Assembly (NCBI GenBank): GCA_025808555.1
Contig: CP075526.1
Span: 1 to 64,000, forward strand
From: Anaerolineales bacterium
GTDB lineage: Bacteria > Chloroflexota > Anaerolineae > Anaerolineales > UBA11579
Reading direction: 5' to 3'
DNA: 64,000 bases
Positions 1-8,728 of this stretch are shown piece by piece. The notes under the pieces are model-generated. The model saw only the letters and a program-made list of their open reading frames with translations, made no database searches and was not told the origin of the DNA. The stretch's first letter is position 1; every line of letters begins with the position of its first letter. The translations under genes and the position numbers were made by a program.

Positions 1-1
1 C

Positions 2-502
2 CCTTACCGCGAAGACGACTTTGAAATTCTGCAGGCCACGCTGGGCGTGGCGGAGATGACCGCCTACCTGGGCGGGCCTGAAAGTGAAGAGAAGTTGCGC
101 TCGCGTCACGCCCGCTATGTTGCATTACCAAACACCGGCCACAATGCCATGTATGTGATCTTGGCTGGCCCGCAAGAACAGCCCGCTGGCACTGTGGGTT
201 ACTGGGAGCACGAACACGACGGCCAGCAAGCCTGGGAGACAGGCTGGGCGGTTGTGCCGGCATGGCAGGGCCACGGCATCGCCACGCAGGCCACGCTGGC
301 CGCGGCGGCGCTGGCGCATGCGCAACAGCGTCACCGCTATTTCTTCGCCTACCCCACAGTTGAAAACCTGGCATCCAACGCGGTCTCCCGCAAGGCTGGT
401 TTCGAACTGCTCGGCACTAGCGCCTATGAATATCCCAAAGGTAATCCGATTATCTGTAACGTATGGCGGCTTGACCAGCAGACGCTGCCACACGCGGCGT
501 GA
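2..502 (+). CDS. GNAT-family N-acetyltransferase, 5' end outside the window
   Basis: The frame is open to the left edge of the window, so the protein starts upstream; the first in-window Met (base 47) lies inside the fold and is not a credible start. A GNAT transfers acetyl from acetyl-CoA to an amine. Support is the acetyl-CoA-binding loop QGHGIA near the middle, preceded by WAVVPAWQ, and the late NxxSNAVSRKAGF segment typical of GNATs that act on small molecules or ribosomal-protein N-termini. The substrate cannot be told. It runs in the same direction as the metallopeptidase gene 73 bp downstream. Confidence 0.85.
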   Translation, partial: PYREDDFEILQATLGVAEMTAYLGGPESEEKLRSRHARYVALPNTGHNAMYVILAGPQEQPAGTVGYWEHEHDGQQAWETGWAVVPAWQGHGIATQATLAAAALAHAQQRHRYFFAYPTVENLASNAVSRKAGFELLGTSAYEYPKGNPIICNVWRLDQQTLPHAA

Positions 503-575
503 ATACAAGCAGAAACAAAATTCAGCTAGAATCGCAACCCCCTGCAGAAAGTTGGCAGAGTTCATCGGAGGATGA

Positions 576-1445
576 ATGTCATTCAATGATCGTAAACGAC
601 TTGACCCATCACAAGTGCAAGACCGGCGCGGGCGCAGCACAGGCCGCACGGTGCTGGTAGGCGGAGGTGGGCTGGGTCTTATATTGCTGTTGGTTTCGAT
701 GTTCCTCGGCGTGGACCCTTCGGTTTTGCTCGGCGAGACTTCCTCAGGCTCGGATGGCTACTATCAGGACGCTGCAGACTTGGCCTCTGAATGCCAGACC
801 GGCGCAGACGCCAACCAGCGCGAAGACTGTCAGCTGGTCGGTTTCGTCAACAGCATCCAAGCCTTCTGGACGAACGAACTGCCGGAGTATGGCATGAACT
901 ATGTGCCAGCCCAGACCGTGCTGTTCTCCGGTTCTACTGAAGCCGCGTGCGGCTTCGCATCCAGCGCCACAGGCCCGTTCTATTGCCCGCGCGACCAGAT
1001 GGTCTATGTTGATCTGTCATTTTTTGAAACCATCATGGCGCGCCTTGGCGCGCAGGGTGGCCCCCTGGCCAATGCCTATGTGATCGCACATGAGTATGGA
1101 CATCATGTCCAGAACCTGTTTGGTGTACTGAACACTTCGGGCGCCATCAGAGACACTGGCCCGGATAGCGAGATCGTCTTCACCGAGTTGCAGGCAGACT
1201 GCCTGGCCGGCATCTGGATGCATCACGCCACGCAAACCGGATACATCGCAAGCCTGACCCGCGAAGACATCATCCAAGCATTGGATGCGGCTGCCTCGAT
1301 CGGCGACGACCGCATCCAGCAGCAGACGCAAGGTTACATCGTTCCCGACGCGTGGACGCATGGCTCATCCGAGCAACGCCTGGCGGCGTTGCAAGATGGT
1401 TTGCAGTCCGGCGACCTTGACTCCTGCAATAGCCCGGGATGGTAG
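576..1445 (+). CDS. ypfJ: Neutral zinc metallopeptidase, YpfJ/KPN_02809 family
   Basis: This 289-residue protein matches the neutral zinc metallopeptidase family (PF04228) in length and layout. A short basic N-terminus is followed by one membrane segment at about residues 28-46, then an extracytoplasmic domain carrying the zinc motif HEYGHH (His172, Glu173, His176), with FTELQADCLAG downstream supplying the third ligand region. Family members are membrane-anchored proteases whose substrates are unknown. A Shine-Dalgarno CGGAGG lies just upstream of the ATG. The gene is followed by a clear terminator and faces the convergent MFS gene. Confidence 0.93.
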   Translation: MSFNDRKRLDPSQVQDRRGRSTGRTVLVGGGGLGLILLLVSMFLGVDPSVLLGETSSGSDGYYQDAADLASECQTGADANQREDCQLVGFVNSIQAFWTNELPEYGMNYVPAQTVLFSGSTEAACGFASSATGPFYCPRDQMVYVDLSFFETIMARLGAQGGPLANAYVIAHEYGHHVQNLFGVLNTSGAIRDTGPDSEIVFTELQADCLAGIWMHHATQTGYIASLTREDIIQALDAAASIGDDRIQQQTQGYIVPDAWTHGSSEQRLAALQDGLQSGDLDSCNSPGW

Positions 1446-1461
1446 CAAACTATAGCCAACA

Positions 1462-1494
1462 AAAAAAACCCTTTCCTCGAAAGGGCTTCTTTTT
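1462..1494. terminator. Bidirectional intrinsic terminator between ypfJ and the MFS gene
   Basis: An A-run precedes a perfect 6-bp stem (CCCTTT/AAAGGG, 1469-1485) followed by CTTCTTTTT. A/T runs on both sides mean it can serve the two convergent genes. Confidence 0.85.
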
Positions 1495-1508
1495 GATTCT
1501 CACAACGT

Positions 1509-2762
1509 TCATCGCTCTTTGAAGCTGGCGACCCATGCTGCGATAACGAACAGCAGCGCCGCCAACCCGTACAAGGCTAGATAGCCCAGAGTGCCGTCTG
1601 TGGTGAGCTTATTGAGCGGGTCGATCAGCAGGCCACCTAGCAGGCGCGCCACCGTGCCGCCAGCCGCCCCGGCAATGCCCGCCAGACCAATATAGCGCCC
1701 AGCCTCTGGCTTGGGCACGATATCGGTCAGTTGGGCGAAGTTGGCCGACAGGTAGGCGCCCGCCCCGCAGCCGATGAGGCCAGCGGCCAGGGTTAGCCAG
1801 CTGAGGTCACGCAGGAACAGCACCATCACCGTGCCCAGCGCGGCCATCAGGCAGGCGGCGATCACCACCGGCGCGCGGCCATGCCGGTCGGCCAGGCGGC
1901 CGGCGGGCACCGCCACCGCCAAGATCGCCCCACCCAGCACGATCGAAAGCCGCGCCAGGTAGCGCTGGGCTTCGGCTTCCGGGAGACCGACGACGTCCAC
2001 CACGAACAGCAGCAGGAACTGGCTTAAGGTCACAAAGCCGATCCAGAACAGGAAGCGGTTGGCAAACCACCAGCGGAACGCAATTTGGCTGCGCCAGTCG
2101 AATCGGAAGCTGTCGATGTAGGTCTTGAGCAATGGCTCACGCACCGGCTCGCCTTGCTCATAGGGTTCATTACGCATGCCGAGCCAGGTGAACAGCAGCG
2201 CCAGCAGCAGCCCGGCCACCGGCACGGCCATGGCAGCGAATAGGGCGGTATCCCCCAGCGTAACTTGGCGCGAGAGCAGCTCGCCGGCGGCCAGGCGGCC
2301 CACCAGCACGGCCAGGATCTCGGTCAGCGATTTGAGGCCAGAGGCCAGGCCGCGTTGCGCCGCCGGGACGCGGTCCGCGTACAGCGCCTCCCAGGGGGCG
2401 AAGATGATGTTGTCGCCAAAGCGCCACAGCAGCACGCCCAGCACAAAGACCCACACCGCCGGAGCCAGGCCCACAGTGAACAGCCCGGCGATCATCAGCG
2501 GCACGCCGATCAGGAAGTATGGCAGGCGGCGGCCGAGCGGTGAACGGGTACGATCAGATAGTAGGCCGACCAGCGGCCCCATCAGCAGCACCAGCAGCGA
2601 GCCGGCGGCGGTGCTGAATCCGAGCAGGGTGTTGGGATTGTCAGGCGCAAGTTGCAGCACTTTGAATCCGTACAGCGCTGGGTCAAGCGTGTTGCTGAAC
2701 AGAGTGAGAGCGAAGCCGAAGGACGCAATGGCGATGAGTTTCAGCAAAGATAGTGTTTGCAT
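1509..2762 (-). CDS. MFS transporter, GPH/SLC45-like
   Basis: A multi-pass membrane protein of about 417 residues. The loop GLLSDRTRSPLGRR after the second helix is the MFS signature loop 2-3, in the form seen in glycoside-pentoside-hexuronide and SLC45-type carriers, and a weaker repeat (GRLADRHGRAP) opens the second half, giving the usual 6+6 helices. A longer reading to 2828 adds 22 residues without family character that overlap an interspersed repeat, so I prefer the ATG at 2762 (MQTLSLLKL). The substrate is probably a sugar or glycoside, but nothing nearby fixes it. Confidence 0.85.
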   Translation of the reverse strand: MQTLSLLKLIAIASFGFALTLFSNTLDPALYGFKVLQLAPDNPNTLLGFSTAAGSLLVLLMGPLVGLLSDRTRSPLGRRLPYFLIGVPLMIAGLFTVGLAPAVWVFVLGVLLWRFGDNIIFAPWEALYADRVPAAQRGLASGLKSLTEILAVLVGRLAAGELLSRQVTLGDTALFAAMAVPVAGLLLALLFTWLGMRNEPYEQGEPVREPLLKTYIDSFRFDWRSQIAFRWWFANRFLFWIGFVTLSQFLLLFVVDVVGLPEAEAQRYLARLSIVLGGAILAVAVPAGRLADRHGRAPVVIAACLMAALGTVMVLFLRDLSWLTLAAGLIGCGAGAYLSANFAQLTDIVPKPEAGRYIGLAGIAGAAGGTVARLLGGLLIDPLNKLTTDGTLGYLALYGLAALLFVIAAWVASFKER

Positions 2763-2789
2763 TCCAGGCGAGATTGTAAGGGCTAAACA

Positions 2790-2845
2790 TCCACAGATGA
2801 AGACTGATGAACGCTGATTTAAGTTCATCTGTGTTCATCTGTGAA
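2790..2845. repeat. Interspersed inverted repeat, CACAGATGAA/TTCATCTGTG family
   Basis: CACAGATGAA on the left is mirrored by TTCATCTGTG on the right, so the transcript can fold into a long hairpin. Related copies occur near 29875, 43857 and 52812, with a weaker one near 25345. It sits between the divergent MFS and citrate synthase genes. Confidence 0.7.
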
Positions 2846-2904
2846 CAATGCTGCGGTTAGAATATAAGCACACTACCGGTCTTTACATTCAAGGAGCATC
2901 CCCC

Positions 2905-4035
2905 ATGTCCACATATGTCCCTGGCTTGCAAGGCGTCGTTGCCGTGCAGACCAACAAGAGCAAAGTAGACGGCCAGGCCGGCGAGCTGGTCATTGCTGGC
3001 TTTAAACTGGAGGAGATCGCCAGCCGCGCCAGTTTTGAAGAGATGGTCTATTTGTTGTGGTTCGACAGACTGCCCAATACGGCGGAGCTGAAAGCGTTCA
3101 CCGAATCGCTCGCGCAGCTGCGCGCCCTGCCGGATGCCACCCTGGCGCTGCTGAAAGATGCCGCGAGTGCCAAGCTCGATCTGATGGACGCGCTACGCAT
3201 GGCGACAGGCACGTTAGGCCTCGACGCGCCCGAGCAGGACGCTGATGAATGGCTGGCCAAACGCTTGCTGGCCACCTTCCCCACCATCGTGGCCGCCGCC
3301 TGGCGCCTCTCGAATGGCAAGGAAGCCATCGCACCCGACCCGAGCCTGGGTCATGCCGCCAACTATCTCTACATGCTGGAGGGGATGGCGCCCAGCGCGG
3401 CGCGCGTGCGTGGGCTGGAGACCTACCTCAATACCGTGATCGACCATGGCTCCAACGCGTCCACGTTCACGGCGCGGGTCATCATGTCAACCGGGACAGA
3501 CTTCGTCTCGGCCATCGTGGGCGCCATCGGCGCGCTCAAAGGCCCGTTGCACGGCGGTGCGCCTGGCCCGGCGCTGGACATGGTCTTCGAGATCGGCACG
3601 GCCGAGAACGCCGAGCCGGTGCTGCGCAAGAAGTTGAGCGCGGGCGAGCTGTTGATGGGCTTTGGCCACCGCGTCTACAAGGTGCGCGACCCGCGTGCCG
3701 ACGTGCTCTCCAAGGCGGCGCATGAGTTCTACGAAGCCGACGGCGACATGGCGCTCTACAACCTGGTGCAGGATGTGGAGAAGACCGCCATCCGTCTGCT
3801 GGAGGAGTACAAACCCGGCCGCAACCTGCAAACCAACGTGGAGTTCTATACCGCCCTGCTACTGCACGGGTTGGACTTCCCCATTCCGTTGTTCACGCCC
3901 ACCTTCGCGGTCAGCCGCGTGGGCGGCTGGCTTGCGCACTGCTTCGAGCAGCGCGCCGAGGGCCGCATCATCCGCCCGCAGTCAGAGTACACGGGTGTGG
4001 ATGATAGGAAATGGGTGCCGGTCAACGACAGATAA
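2905..4035 (+). CDS. gltA: Citrate synthase (citrate/2-methylcitrate synthase family)
   Basis: It condenses acetyl-CoA (or propionyl-CoA) with oxaloacetate in the cytoplasm. The 376-residue length is that of the short citrate synthases. Active-site segments are plain: GPLHGGAPG with the first catalytic His, then MGFGHRVYKVRDPRAD with the second His and the substrate-binding Arg, and the C-terminal FAVSRVGGWLAH. The chosen ATG has AAGGAG eight bases upstream; a longer frame from 2848 lacks a ribosome site. Citrate versus methylcitrate preference cannot be read, and no prp genes are nearby, so housekeeping citrate synthase is favoured. Confidence 0.95.
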   Translation: MSTYVPGLQGVVAVQTNKSKVDGQAGELVIAGFKLEEIASRASFEEMVYLLWFDRLPNTAELKAFTESLAQLRALPDATLALLKDAASAKLDLMDALRMATGTLGLDAPEQDADEWLAKRLLATFPTIVAAAWRLSNGKEAIAPDPSLGHAANYLYMLEGMAPSAARVRGLETYLNTVIDHGSNASTFTARVIMSTGTDFVSAIVGAIGALKGPLHGGAPGPALDMVFEIGTAENAEPVLRKKLSAGELLMGFGHRVYKVRDPRADVLSKAAHEFYEADGDMALYNLVQDVEKTAIRLLEEYKPGRNLQTNVEFYTALLLHGLDFPIPLFTPTFAVSRVGGWLAHCFEQRAEGRIIRPQSEYTGVDDRKWVPVNDR

Positions 4036-4144
4036 GCAACAGCGCAAAACAAACGAGACTTTTATTGCCTAAAGGATTCCTCGGCTGTATCGCTTTTAGC
4101 ATCATTGCTGCTTGGGTATGCCGCCTCGGAATGACGGTAGGCAA

Positions 4145-4178
4145 CAAAAAAGAGCCGCTTTTCAGCGGCTGTTTTTTA
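4145..4178. terminator. Bidirectional intrinsic terminator
   Basis: AGCCGC-TTTTCA-GCGGCT (4153-4170) is flanked by an A-run and TTTTTT. It separates citrate synthase from the convergent DUF2200 gene, whose TAA lies in the T-run. Confidence 0.85.
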
Positions 4179-4550
4179 GCTAACGGTTGTGGGCTGGCGC
4201 AAGATCTTGTCCATGGCTTTGCCCTTGGCAAGCTCGTCTACGAGCTTGTCAAGGTAACGCATCTCTTTCATCAGCGGGTCTTCGATCTCTTCCAGGCGCA
4301 CGCCGCAGATCACGCCGGTGATCAAGGCGCGGGCCGGGTTCATGTCCGGCGCTTCGGCAAAGAAGGTCTCGAAGGTCGTCTCGCGCTTGATCTGTGAGTC
4401 CACCTGCTTCTTGTTGTAGCCAGTCAACCATTGGATGATCTTGTCAAGCTCGGCCTTGGTGCGGCCTTTCTTCTCGGCCTTTTGCACGTACATGGGGTAC
4501 ACGCTGGCAAAGGTGATCTTGTAGACGCGCGGGTTAAAGGTCTTGGCCAT
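4176..4550 (-). CDS. DUF2200 family protein
   Basis: A 124-residue soluble protein of uncharacterised family DUF2200. The diagnostic start [19 protein letters not shown], the basic stretch [12 protein letters not shown] and the [16 protein letters not shown] segment are all present, and length is normal. GGAGA precedes the ATG. No enzymatic residues are obvious and no function is established. It lies 28 bp downstream of the AIM24-like gene on the same strand and could be cotranscribed. Confidence 0.85.
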   Translation of the reverse strand: MAKTFNPRVYKITFASVYPMYVQKAEKKGRTKAELDKIIQWLTGYNKKQVDSQIKRETTFETFFAEAPDMNPARALITGVICGVRLEEIEDPLMKEMRYLDKLVDELAKGKAMDKILRQPTTVS

Positions 4551-4578
4551 GGCTTCTCCGTATAGCTTAAATTCTACT

Positions 4579-5328
4579 CTAGCCGCCGAACAGGCCGCCG
4601 ATCACTTCGCCGGCGACGCCGCCACCAGACTTGCCCTTGCCGCGCTTGGCGCCAGCCAGAATGCGGTCAGCCAGGCGCGAAAGCGGCAGGCTCTGCAAGT
4701 ACACCTTGCCCGGCCCGGTCAGCTGCGCCAGGAACAGGCCTTCGCCGGCGAAGAGAGCGTTAGTGAAGCCGCGCATCATCTTGATGTCATAGTCCACACT
4801 GGGGGCGAAGGCCACCAGGCAGCCGGTATCCACCCGCAGGGTTTCGCCCGCGGCGAGGGTCTTCTCGATCAGGGTGCCGCCTGCGTGCACCCAGGCCATG
4901 CCTGCGCCCTCGAGGCGTTGGAGGATGAAACCTTCGCCGCCGAAGAGGCCGGCGCCGAGGCGCTTGGTGAAGGCGATCTCGATCTCGACGCTGGTGTCCG
5001 CGCACAGGAACGAATCCTTCTGGCAGATGAACTTGCCGCCCTCAGCGGTGAGGTTGATGGGCAGGATGCTGCCAGGGTACGGGGCTGCAAAGGCCACGTG
5101 CGAGACGGCTTGGCTGGCATTCGTGAAGGTGGAGATGAAGAAACTCTCCCCGGTGAACATGCGCTTGAGGCCTTTGAAGATGCCGCCCACCCCGGTTTGC
5201 ATCTCCACCCCGCTCTCCATATAAGTCATGGTGCCTGCTTCGCCGCGCACCGCCTCGCCGGGGTCAAGCTCGATCTCTAGCAGTTGCAGATCATCCCCAT
5301 AGATCTTGTAAGCGATTTCGTTTGGCAT
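4579..5328 (-). CDS. AIM24/TIGR00266 family protein
   Basis: A 249-residue beta-rich protein of the AIM24 (TIGR00266) family. Recognisable segments are [21 protein letters not shown] at the start, [12 protein letters not shown], and a repeated pattern of [25 protein letters not shown] near the C-terminus. The tail is Gly-rich ([15 protein letters not shown]). Family members adopt a tryptophan-RNA-binding-attenuation-protein-like beta fold; their bacterial role is unknown. AGGAGA lies six bases before the chosen ATG at 5328; ten more residues upstream are possible but less likely. Confidence 0.88.
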   Translation of the reverse strand: MPNEIAYKIYGDDLQLLEIELDPGEAVRGEAGTMTYMESGVEMQTGVGGIFKGLKRMFTGESFFISTFTNASQAVSHVAFAAPYPGSILPINLTAEGGKFICQKDSFLCADTSVEIEIAFTKRLGAGLFGGEGFILQRLEGAGMAWVHAGGTLIEKTLAAGETLRVDTGCLVAFAPSVDYDIKMMRGFTNALFAGEGLFLAQLTGPGKVYLQSLPLSRLADRILAGAKRGKGKSGGGVAGEVIGGLFGG

Positions 5329-5491
5329 TGCTCTCCTCTTTTCTATTATGAGAATCACCCACAGCGGGGAGCGCTTTGGTTCTTCTCAGTCAAGTCGCTT
5401 GACGCAAAATGCACACGTATGCATCCGAGTATATACGGCGATGATGAGTTTGAGTTTCATGCGCTTCTCAGCAAAGGCTCATTTGCAACCC

Positions 5492-5519
5492 TTGACGAAC
5501 GAAGCATTTATTCTATAAA
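5492..5519 (+). promoter_or_regulatory. Sigma-70-like promoter for the padR operon
   Basis: TTGACG at 5492-5497 and TATAAA at 5514-5519 with a 16-bp spacer. The predicted start site is about ten bases before the ATG, so the leader is very short and has no ribosome site. Confidence 0.65.
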
Positions 5520-5536
5520 ATAGAAAAATAACGCAG

Positions 5537-5863
5537 ATGAAGATACTAACCCGTACTGAAGAAACGATCATGCTGGCTGTGAGGGCTTTGGCGCCCGAGG
5601 CGTATGGTTTGGCGCTCGGCGAACACCTGAAGCGGCTGACCGGCAAGCGCTGGTCCGTCGGCGCGATCTACATTCCGCTGGAGCGCCTGGAGCAGCGCGG
5701 CCTGCTGGCCGTACGCGAGGGCGAACCAACCCCGCAACGCGGCGGCCGCAGCAAGCGCTATTACTCGCTGACCCCCAAGGGCCTGAAAGCGCTCAACGAA
5801 GCCCGGCAGCTGCATGAAGCGCTGTGGGCGGCGATCCCCAGCAGCGAGCAGGGACTCTCATGA
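5537..5863 (+). CDS. PadR-family transcriptional regulator
   Basis: A 108-residue winged-helix protein. The N-terminal helix MKILTRTEETIMLAVRAL, the recognition-helix region WSVGAIYIPLERLEQRGLL and the wing GGRSKRYYSLTPKGLKAL match the PadR domain, with the usual C-terminal dimerisation helix kept short. PadR proteins are generally ligand-responsive repressors, often of adjacent membrane-protein genes. The stop overlaps the start of the next gene by ATGA, so the two are translationally coupled and the downstream membrane protein is a likely partner or target. Confidence 0.92.
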   Translation: MKILTRTEETIMLAVRALAPEAYGLALGEHLKRLTGKRWSVGAIYIPLERLEQRGLLAVREGEPTPQRGGRSKRYYSLTPKGLKALNEARQLHEALWAAIPSSEQGLS

Positions 5864-6504
5864 AGCGGCCCAGCCTGCAACCGCCTGCGCTGGCGGCGCG
5901 GCTGCTGCGCAGCGTGCTGCCAGCGCCGAGCTGTGAAGCCATCCTGGGCGATATGCACGAAACCTTCGTGCATATCGCGGGCGAACACGGCCTGCCGGCA
6001 GCACAGTTCTGGTATTGGAAGGAAGCCTTGATGGCGTTGCCGGGCTTCACCCTGCTTGCTTTACAAAACACGCGCACTCGGAGGCAAACTGTGAACGGAA
6101 ACTTGGTTAGCGAAAACTGGCTTGACAATGGCCGCAAGGCTGCGGCGCTTGGGTTGCTGCTGCTTGTGCCCGCCCTGATCGTAGAAGGCTTTGCGGTGGC
6201 GTATGTACTCTCGGGCCAGCCGCTAGCGATGGTGATGAACACCCCTGGACTTTCGCATTTGATGGCTGCGATGGAAAGCGGCGCACTCAATGTGGCCGGT
6301 GTGCAGCTGCCGATCGGCATTCTGGTGCTGGCGGGCATTCTGCTGGCGGCGGTGATCAACTTCTTTGCGGTGGTGCAGATCAAGCTGGAGACAGTGGAAG
6401 ACGGCTACAAGGCCACCGTGACGGCGCGGCGCAAGCTGTGGAACCTGCTGCTGCTGGCGCTGGTGGCGGTATTGCTGCTGGGCATGGATTGGCTAATCAC
6501 GTAG
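5860..6504 (+). CDS. Permease-prefix-domain-like membrane protein coupled to PadR
   Basis: A 214-residue protein of which residues 1-75 (PALAARLLRSVLPAPSCEAI, LGDMHETFVHIAGEHG, AQFWYWKEAL) resemble the prefix domain found before FtsX/MacB-type permeases that pair with PadR regulators. Unlike those, it continues with only about three further membrane segments (around residues 90-115, 145-170 and 195-212) and no large permease domain, so it looks like a stand-alone, reduced version. The ATG lies in an ATGA overlap with padR. A function in signalling or transport is inferred from the pairing only. Confidence 0.7.
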   Translation: MKRPSLQPPALAARLLRSVLPAPSCEAILGDMHETFVHIAGEHGLPAAQFWYWKEALMALPGFTLLALQNTRTRRQTVNGNLVSENWLDNGRKAAALGLLLLVPALIVEGFAVAYVLSGQPLAMVMNTPGLSHLMAAMESGALNVAGVQLPIGILVLAGILLAAVINFFAVVQIKLETVEDGYKATVTARRKLWNLLLLALVAVLLLGMDWLIT

Positions 6505-6520
6505 TATTTACGCAAACTCA

Positions 6521-6557
6521 GCAAAGCCCCAGGTTGCGCCTGGGGCTTTGCTTTTTA
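6521..6557 (+). terminator. Strong intrinsic terminator after the padR operon
   Basis: GCAAAGCCCCAGG (6521-6533) pairs perfectly with CCTGGGGCTTTGC (6539-6551), followed by TTTTTAA. Confidence 0.92.
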
Positions 6558-6577
6558 AGCCTGCGCATCTGCCTGAA

Positions 6578-6606
6578 TTGAGAAAAGGCCCAAAATCGGC
6601 TAAACT
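6578..6606 (+). promoter_or_regulatory. Promoter at the head of the 6.6-9.9 kb gene set
   Basis: TTGAGA (6578-6583) and TAAACT (6601-6606) are separated by 17 bp. It would drive the zinc-ribbon protein, the DUF2207-type protein and the radical-SAM-like protein as one transcript. Confidence 0.5.
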
Positions 6607-6627
6607 TGATTTCCAGGAGACGCTCAA

Positions 6628-6981
6628 ATGAAATCAATTGCAAAAATTGCATCGTGGATCCTGATCTTCTTTGGCGTGCTCTTCATCTGGGCCGCGTTTG
6701 GCACCCAGACGAGCTGGGGCAACCTGGCCACCGGCCTGATCACCGTCGGCCTGGGCTTTGGCCTAATGTGGTACGCCAACCAAAAGCTGGCCGCCCCCGG
6801 CGAGCAAAAGGTCACCTACAACGTGGACCTGACCGGCGATGTGAAGCTGGAGAAGTTTCTGTGCCAGCAGTGCGGCGGCGCCCTGAGCGACAAGAATGTG
6901 GCTCTGGTGGGCGGCGCGCTCAACGTCACCTGCCCCTACTGCGGTGCGGTCTACCAGATCGAAGAAGCCCCCAAGTGGTAA
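6628..6981 (+). CDS. Small membrane protein with a cytoplasmic zinc ribbon
   Basis: A 117-residue protein I cannot assign to a named family. Two membrane helices (about residues 5-23 and 32-50) are followed by a hydrophilic domain with two Cys pairs, CQQC and CPYC, spaced as in a rubredoxin-like zinc ribbon. CAGGAG precedes the ATG. It is the first gene after a promoter and terminator boundary and lies 58 bp before the DUF2207-type gene, so it probably belongs to that transcription unit. The Cys pairs most simply bind structural zinc, but a redox role next to a Cys-tailed protein is conceivable. Confidence 0.72.
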   Translation: MKSIAKIASWILIFFGVLFIWAAFGTQTSWGNLATGLITVGLGFGLMWYANQKLAAPGEQKVTYNVDLTGDVKLEKFLCQQCGGALSDKNVALVGGALNVTCPYCGAVYQIEEAPKW

Positions 6982-7039
6982 CCAGCCAACAGTTAACAGC
7001 TCACAGACGACAGCAAAGCTAGTTGCCAGGAGCTAACCA

Positions 7040-8728
7040 ATGAAACTCCGCCATCGCATTCTCTCCATTGCTCTGTTGTTGCTCATCACGCTGGTTCCGC
7101 TCAGCGTGGCCTATGCGCAGACCTATGCCTTCCAGGTGCCAACCCAGCGCGTAGATGTGTACTGGGAGCCCAACGGCACGCTGAGCGTCACCTACGAGAT
7201 CACCTTTCGCAATGAGAGCTACGCAGACCCGATCGATTATGTAGACGTAGGCCTGCCCAACAACAGCTACTCGGTCTCCAACGTCAGCGCATCCATTGAC
7301 GGCCGCCCCATCTCGCACATTGCCTATTCGCCCTACATTGACAGCGGCGTGGAGCTGGGCCTGGGGGCATATGCGATCCAACCCGGGCAAAGCGGCACGG
7401 TGCGCATGACCGCTACCAACGTGAGCAATGTGCTGTACGAGGACAACGAAGACAGCAGCTATGCCAGCGCGCTGTTCATGCCGAACTATTTCGACTCTGA
7501 TTTCGTGAACGGCAGCAGCGACATCACGGTAGTGTTCCACCTGCCGCCGGGCGTGCAGCCCAGTGAGCCGCGCTGGCACACGGCCGGGCATCCCGGCTTC
7601 CCTGACACGCCAGTGACCGGCGTAGACAACACTGGCCGCATCACCTACACCTGGCGCAACACCAACGCCAGCGCCGGGCGGGATTATTTATTTGGCGCCT
7701 CGTTCCCCGCCCGCTCCGTACGCGAGGGCAGCGTGACCGTGCCCACTTTCTGGCAGCGCTACGGCATTGACCCTGACGTGGTCATCGGCCTGATGGTGTG
7801 CTTGTGTTTTGCTGGCTTCTTCACCTTTATTGTGGTGATTGCAGTGCGGGCCGAGCGCAGCCGCAAGCTGAAGTATTTGCCTCCCAAGATCTCGGTCGAA
7901 GGGCACGGCATCAAACGCGGCCTGACCGCTCCGGAGGCCGCCATCCTGCTGGAACAGCCGATGGACAAGATCCTCTCGATGATCATGTTCTCGGTGGTCA
8001 AAAAGGGCGCAGCCGAAGTTGTGACCCGCGACCCACTCGATGTGGCGCGTGTCACCAAACAGCCGACCGGCTTGAAGGAATACGAGAACGACTTCCTGAA
8101 CGCGTTCGCCGAGAGCGACAAAGCCAAGCGCCGCCGTGAGCTGCAGCAGATGATGGTGCGCATGGTGCGCGGCGTGGCCAACAAGATGCGCGGCTTCAGC
8201 AAGCGCGAAACGGTTGAGTTCTACAAAAAGATCACCGCCGACGCCTGGGCCGAAGTGGAAGCCGCCGATACGCCCAAGGTCAAGAGCGAAGCGTTCGACG
8301 AGAACCTGGAATGGACCATGCTGGACCCAAACTACGACCGCCGCACGCGGGATGTGTTCTCGGATGGGCCGGTGTACCTGCCGCGCTGGTATGGCGGCTA
8401 CAACCCGGCCTACAACACGGCGGGCAAGACCTCATCCGCCCCCAGCGTGGGCCGCAGCAGCGGCAGCCCCACGCGCAGCACCGGCAGCCCCTCGCTGCCC
8501 ACCCTGCCCGGCGGCGACTTTGCCGCCTCGGTAGTGGGCGGGGTGCAGAGCTTTGCCAGCAGCGTCGTGGGCAACCTGTCTGACTTTACCGGCGGCGTGA
8601 CCAAGGTGACCAACCCGCCGCCCCCACCCTCCACCAGCAGCGGCGGTGGCGGCTTCAGCGGCGGCGGTTCATCATGTGCGTGTGCGTGCGCAGGCTGTGC
8701 CTGCGCCTGCGCCGGAGGAGGCCGCTAA
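7040..8728 (+). CDS. DUF2207-type membrane protein with a six-cysteine C-terminal tail
   Basis: A 562-residue protein. A signal peptide (about 1-27, ending AYA-QTY) is followed by an extracellular beta domain of DUF2207 type (about 29-225), one membrane helix (about 244-268), a cytoplasmic domain with VEGHGIKRGLTAPEAAILL, and a low-complexity Ser/Gly/Thr linker from about 450. The end is SSCACACAGCACACAGGGR, with Cys at 546, 548, 550, 553, 555 and 557. DUF2207 proteins often end in plain Gly/Ser tails, so the paired CACACA blocks are unusual. Topology puts the tail in the cytoplasm. The stop overlaps the next start (TAATG). I infer that the tail is a substrate for modification; an unmodified metal-binding tail is the alternative. 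Confidence 0.82.
   Translation: MKLRHRILSIALLLLITLVPLSVAYAQTYAFQVPTQRVDVYWEPNGTLSVTYEITFRNESYADPIDYVDVGLPNNSYSVSNVSASIDGRPISHIAYSPYIDSGVELGLGAYAIQPGQSGTVRMTATNVSNVLYEDNEDSSYASALFMPNYFDSDFVNGSSDITVVFHLPPGVQPSEPRWHTAGHPGFPDTPVTGVDNTGRITYTWRNTNASAGRDYLFGASFPARSVREGSVTVPTFWQRYGIDPDVVIGLMVCLCFAGFFTFIVVIAVRAERSRKLKYLPPKISVEGHGIKRGLTAPEAAILLEQPMDKILSMIMFSVVKKGAAEVVTRDPLDVARVTKQPTGLKEYENDFLNAFAESDKAKRRRELQQMMVRMVRGVANKMRGFSKRETVEFYKKITADAWAEVEAADTPKVKSEAFDENLEWTMLDPNYDRRTRDVFSDGPVYLPRWYGGYNPAYNTAGKTSSAPSVGRSSGSPTRSTGSPSLPTLPGGDFAASVVGGVQSFASSVVGNLSDFTGGVTKVTNPPPPPSTSSGGGGFSGGGSSCACACAGCACACAGGGR

Noticed and set aside
8641-8728. Repetitive GGC/TGC-rich DNA as a simple-sequence expansion
   Set aside because: Synonymous codons vary within the Cys/Ala blocks, so it is better read as a protein-level feature.
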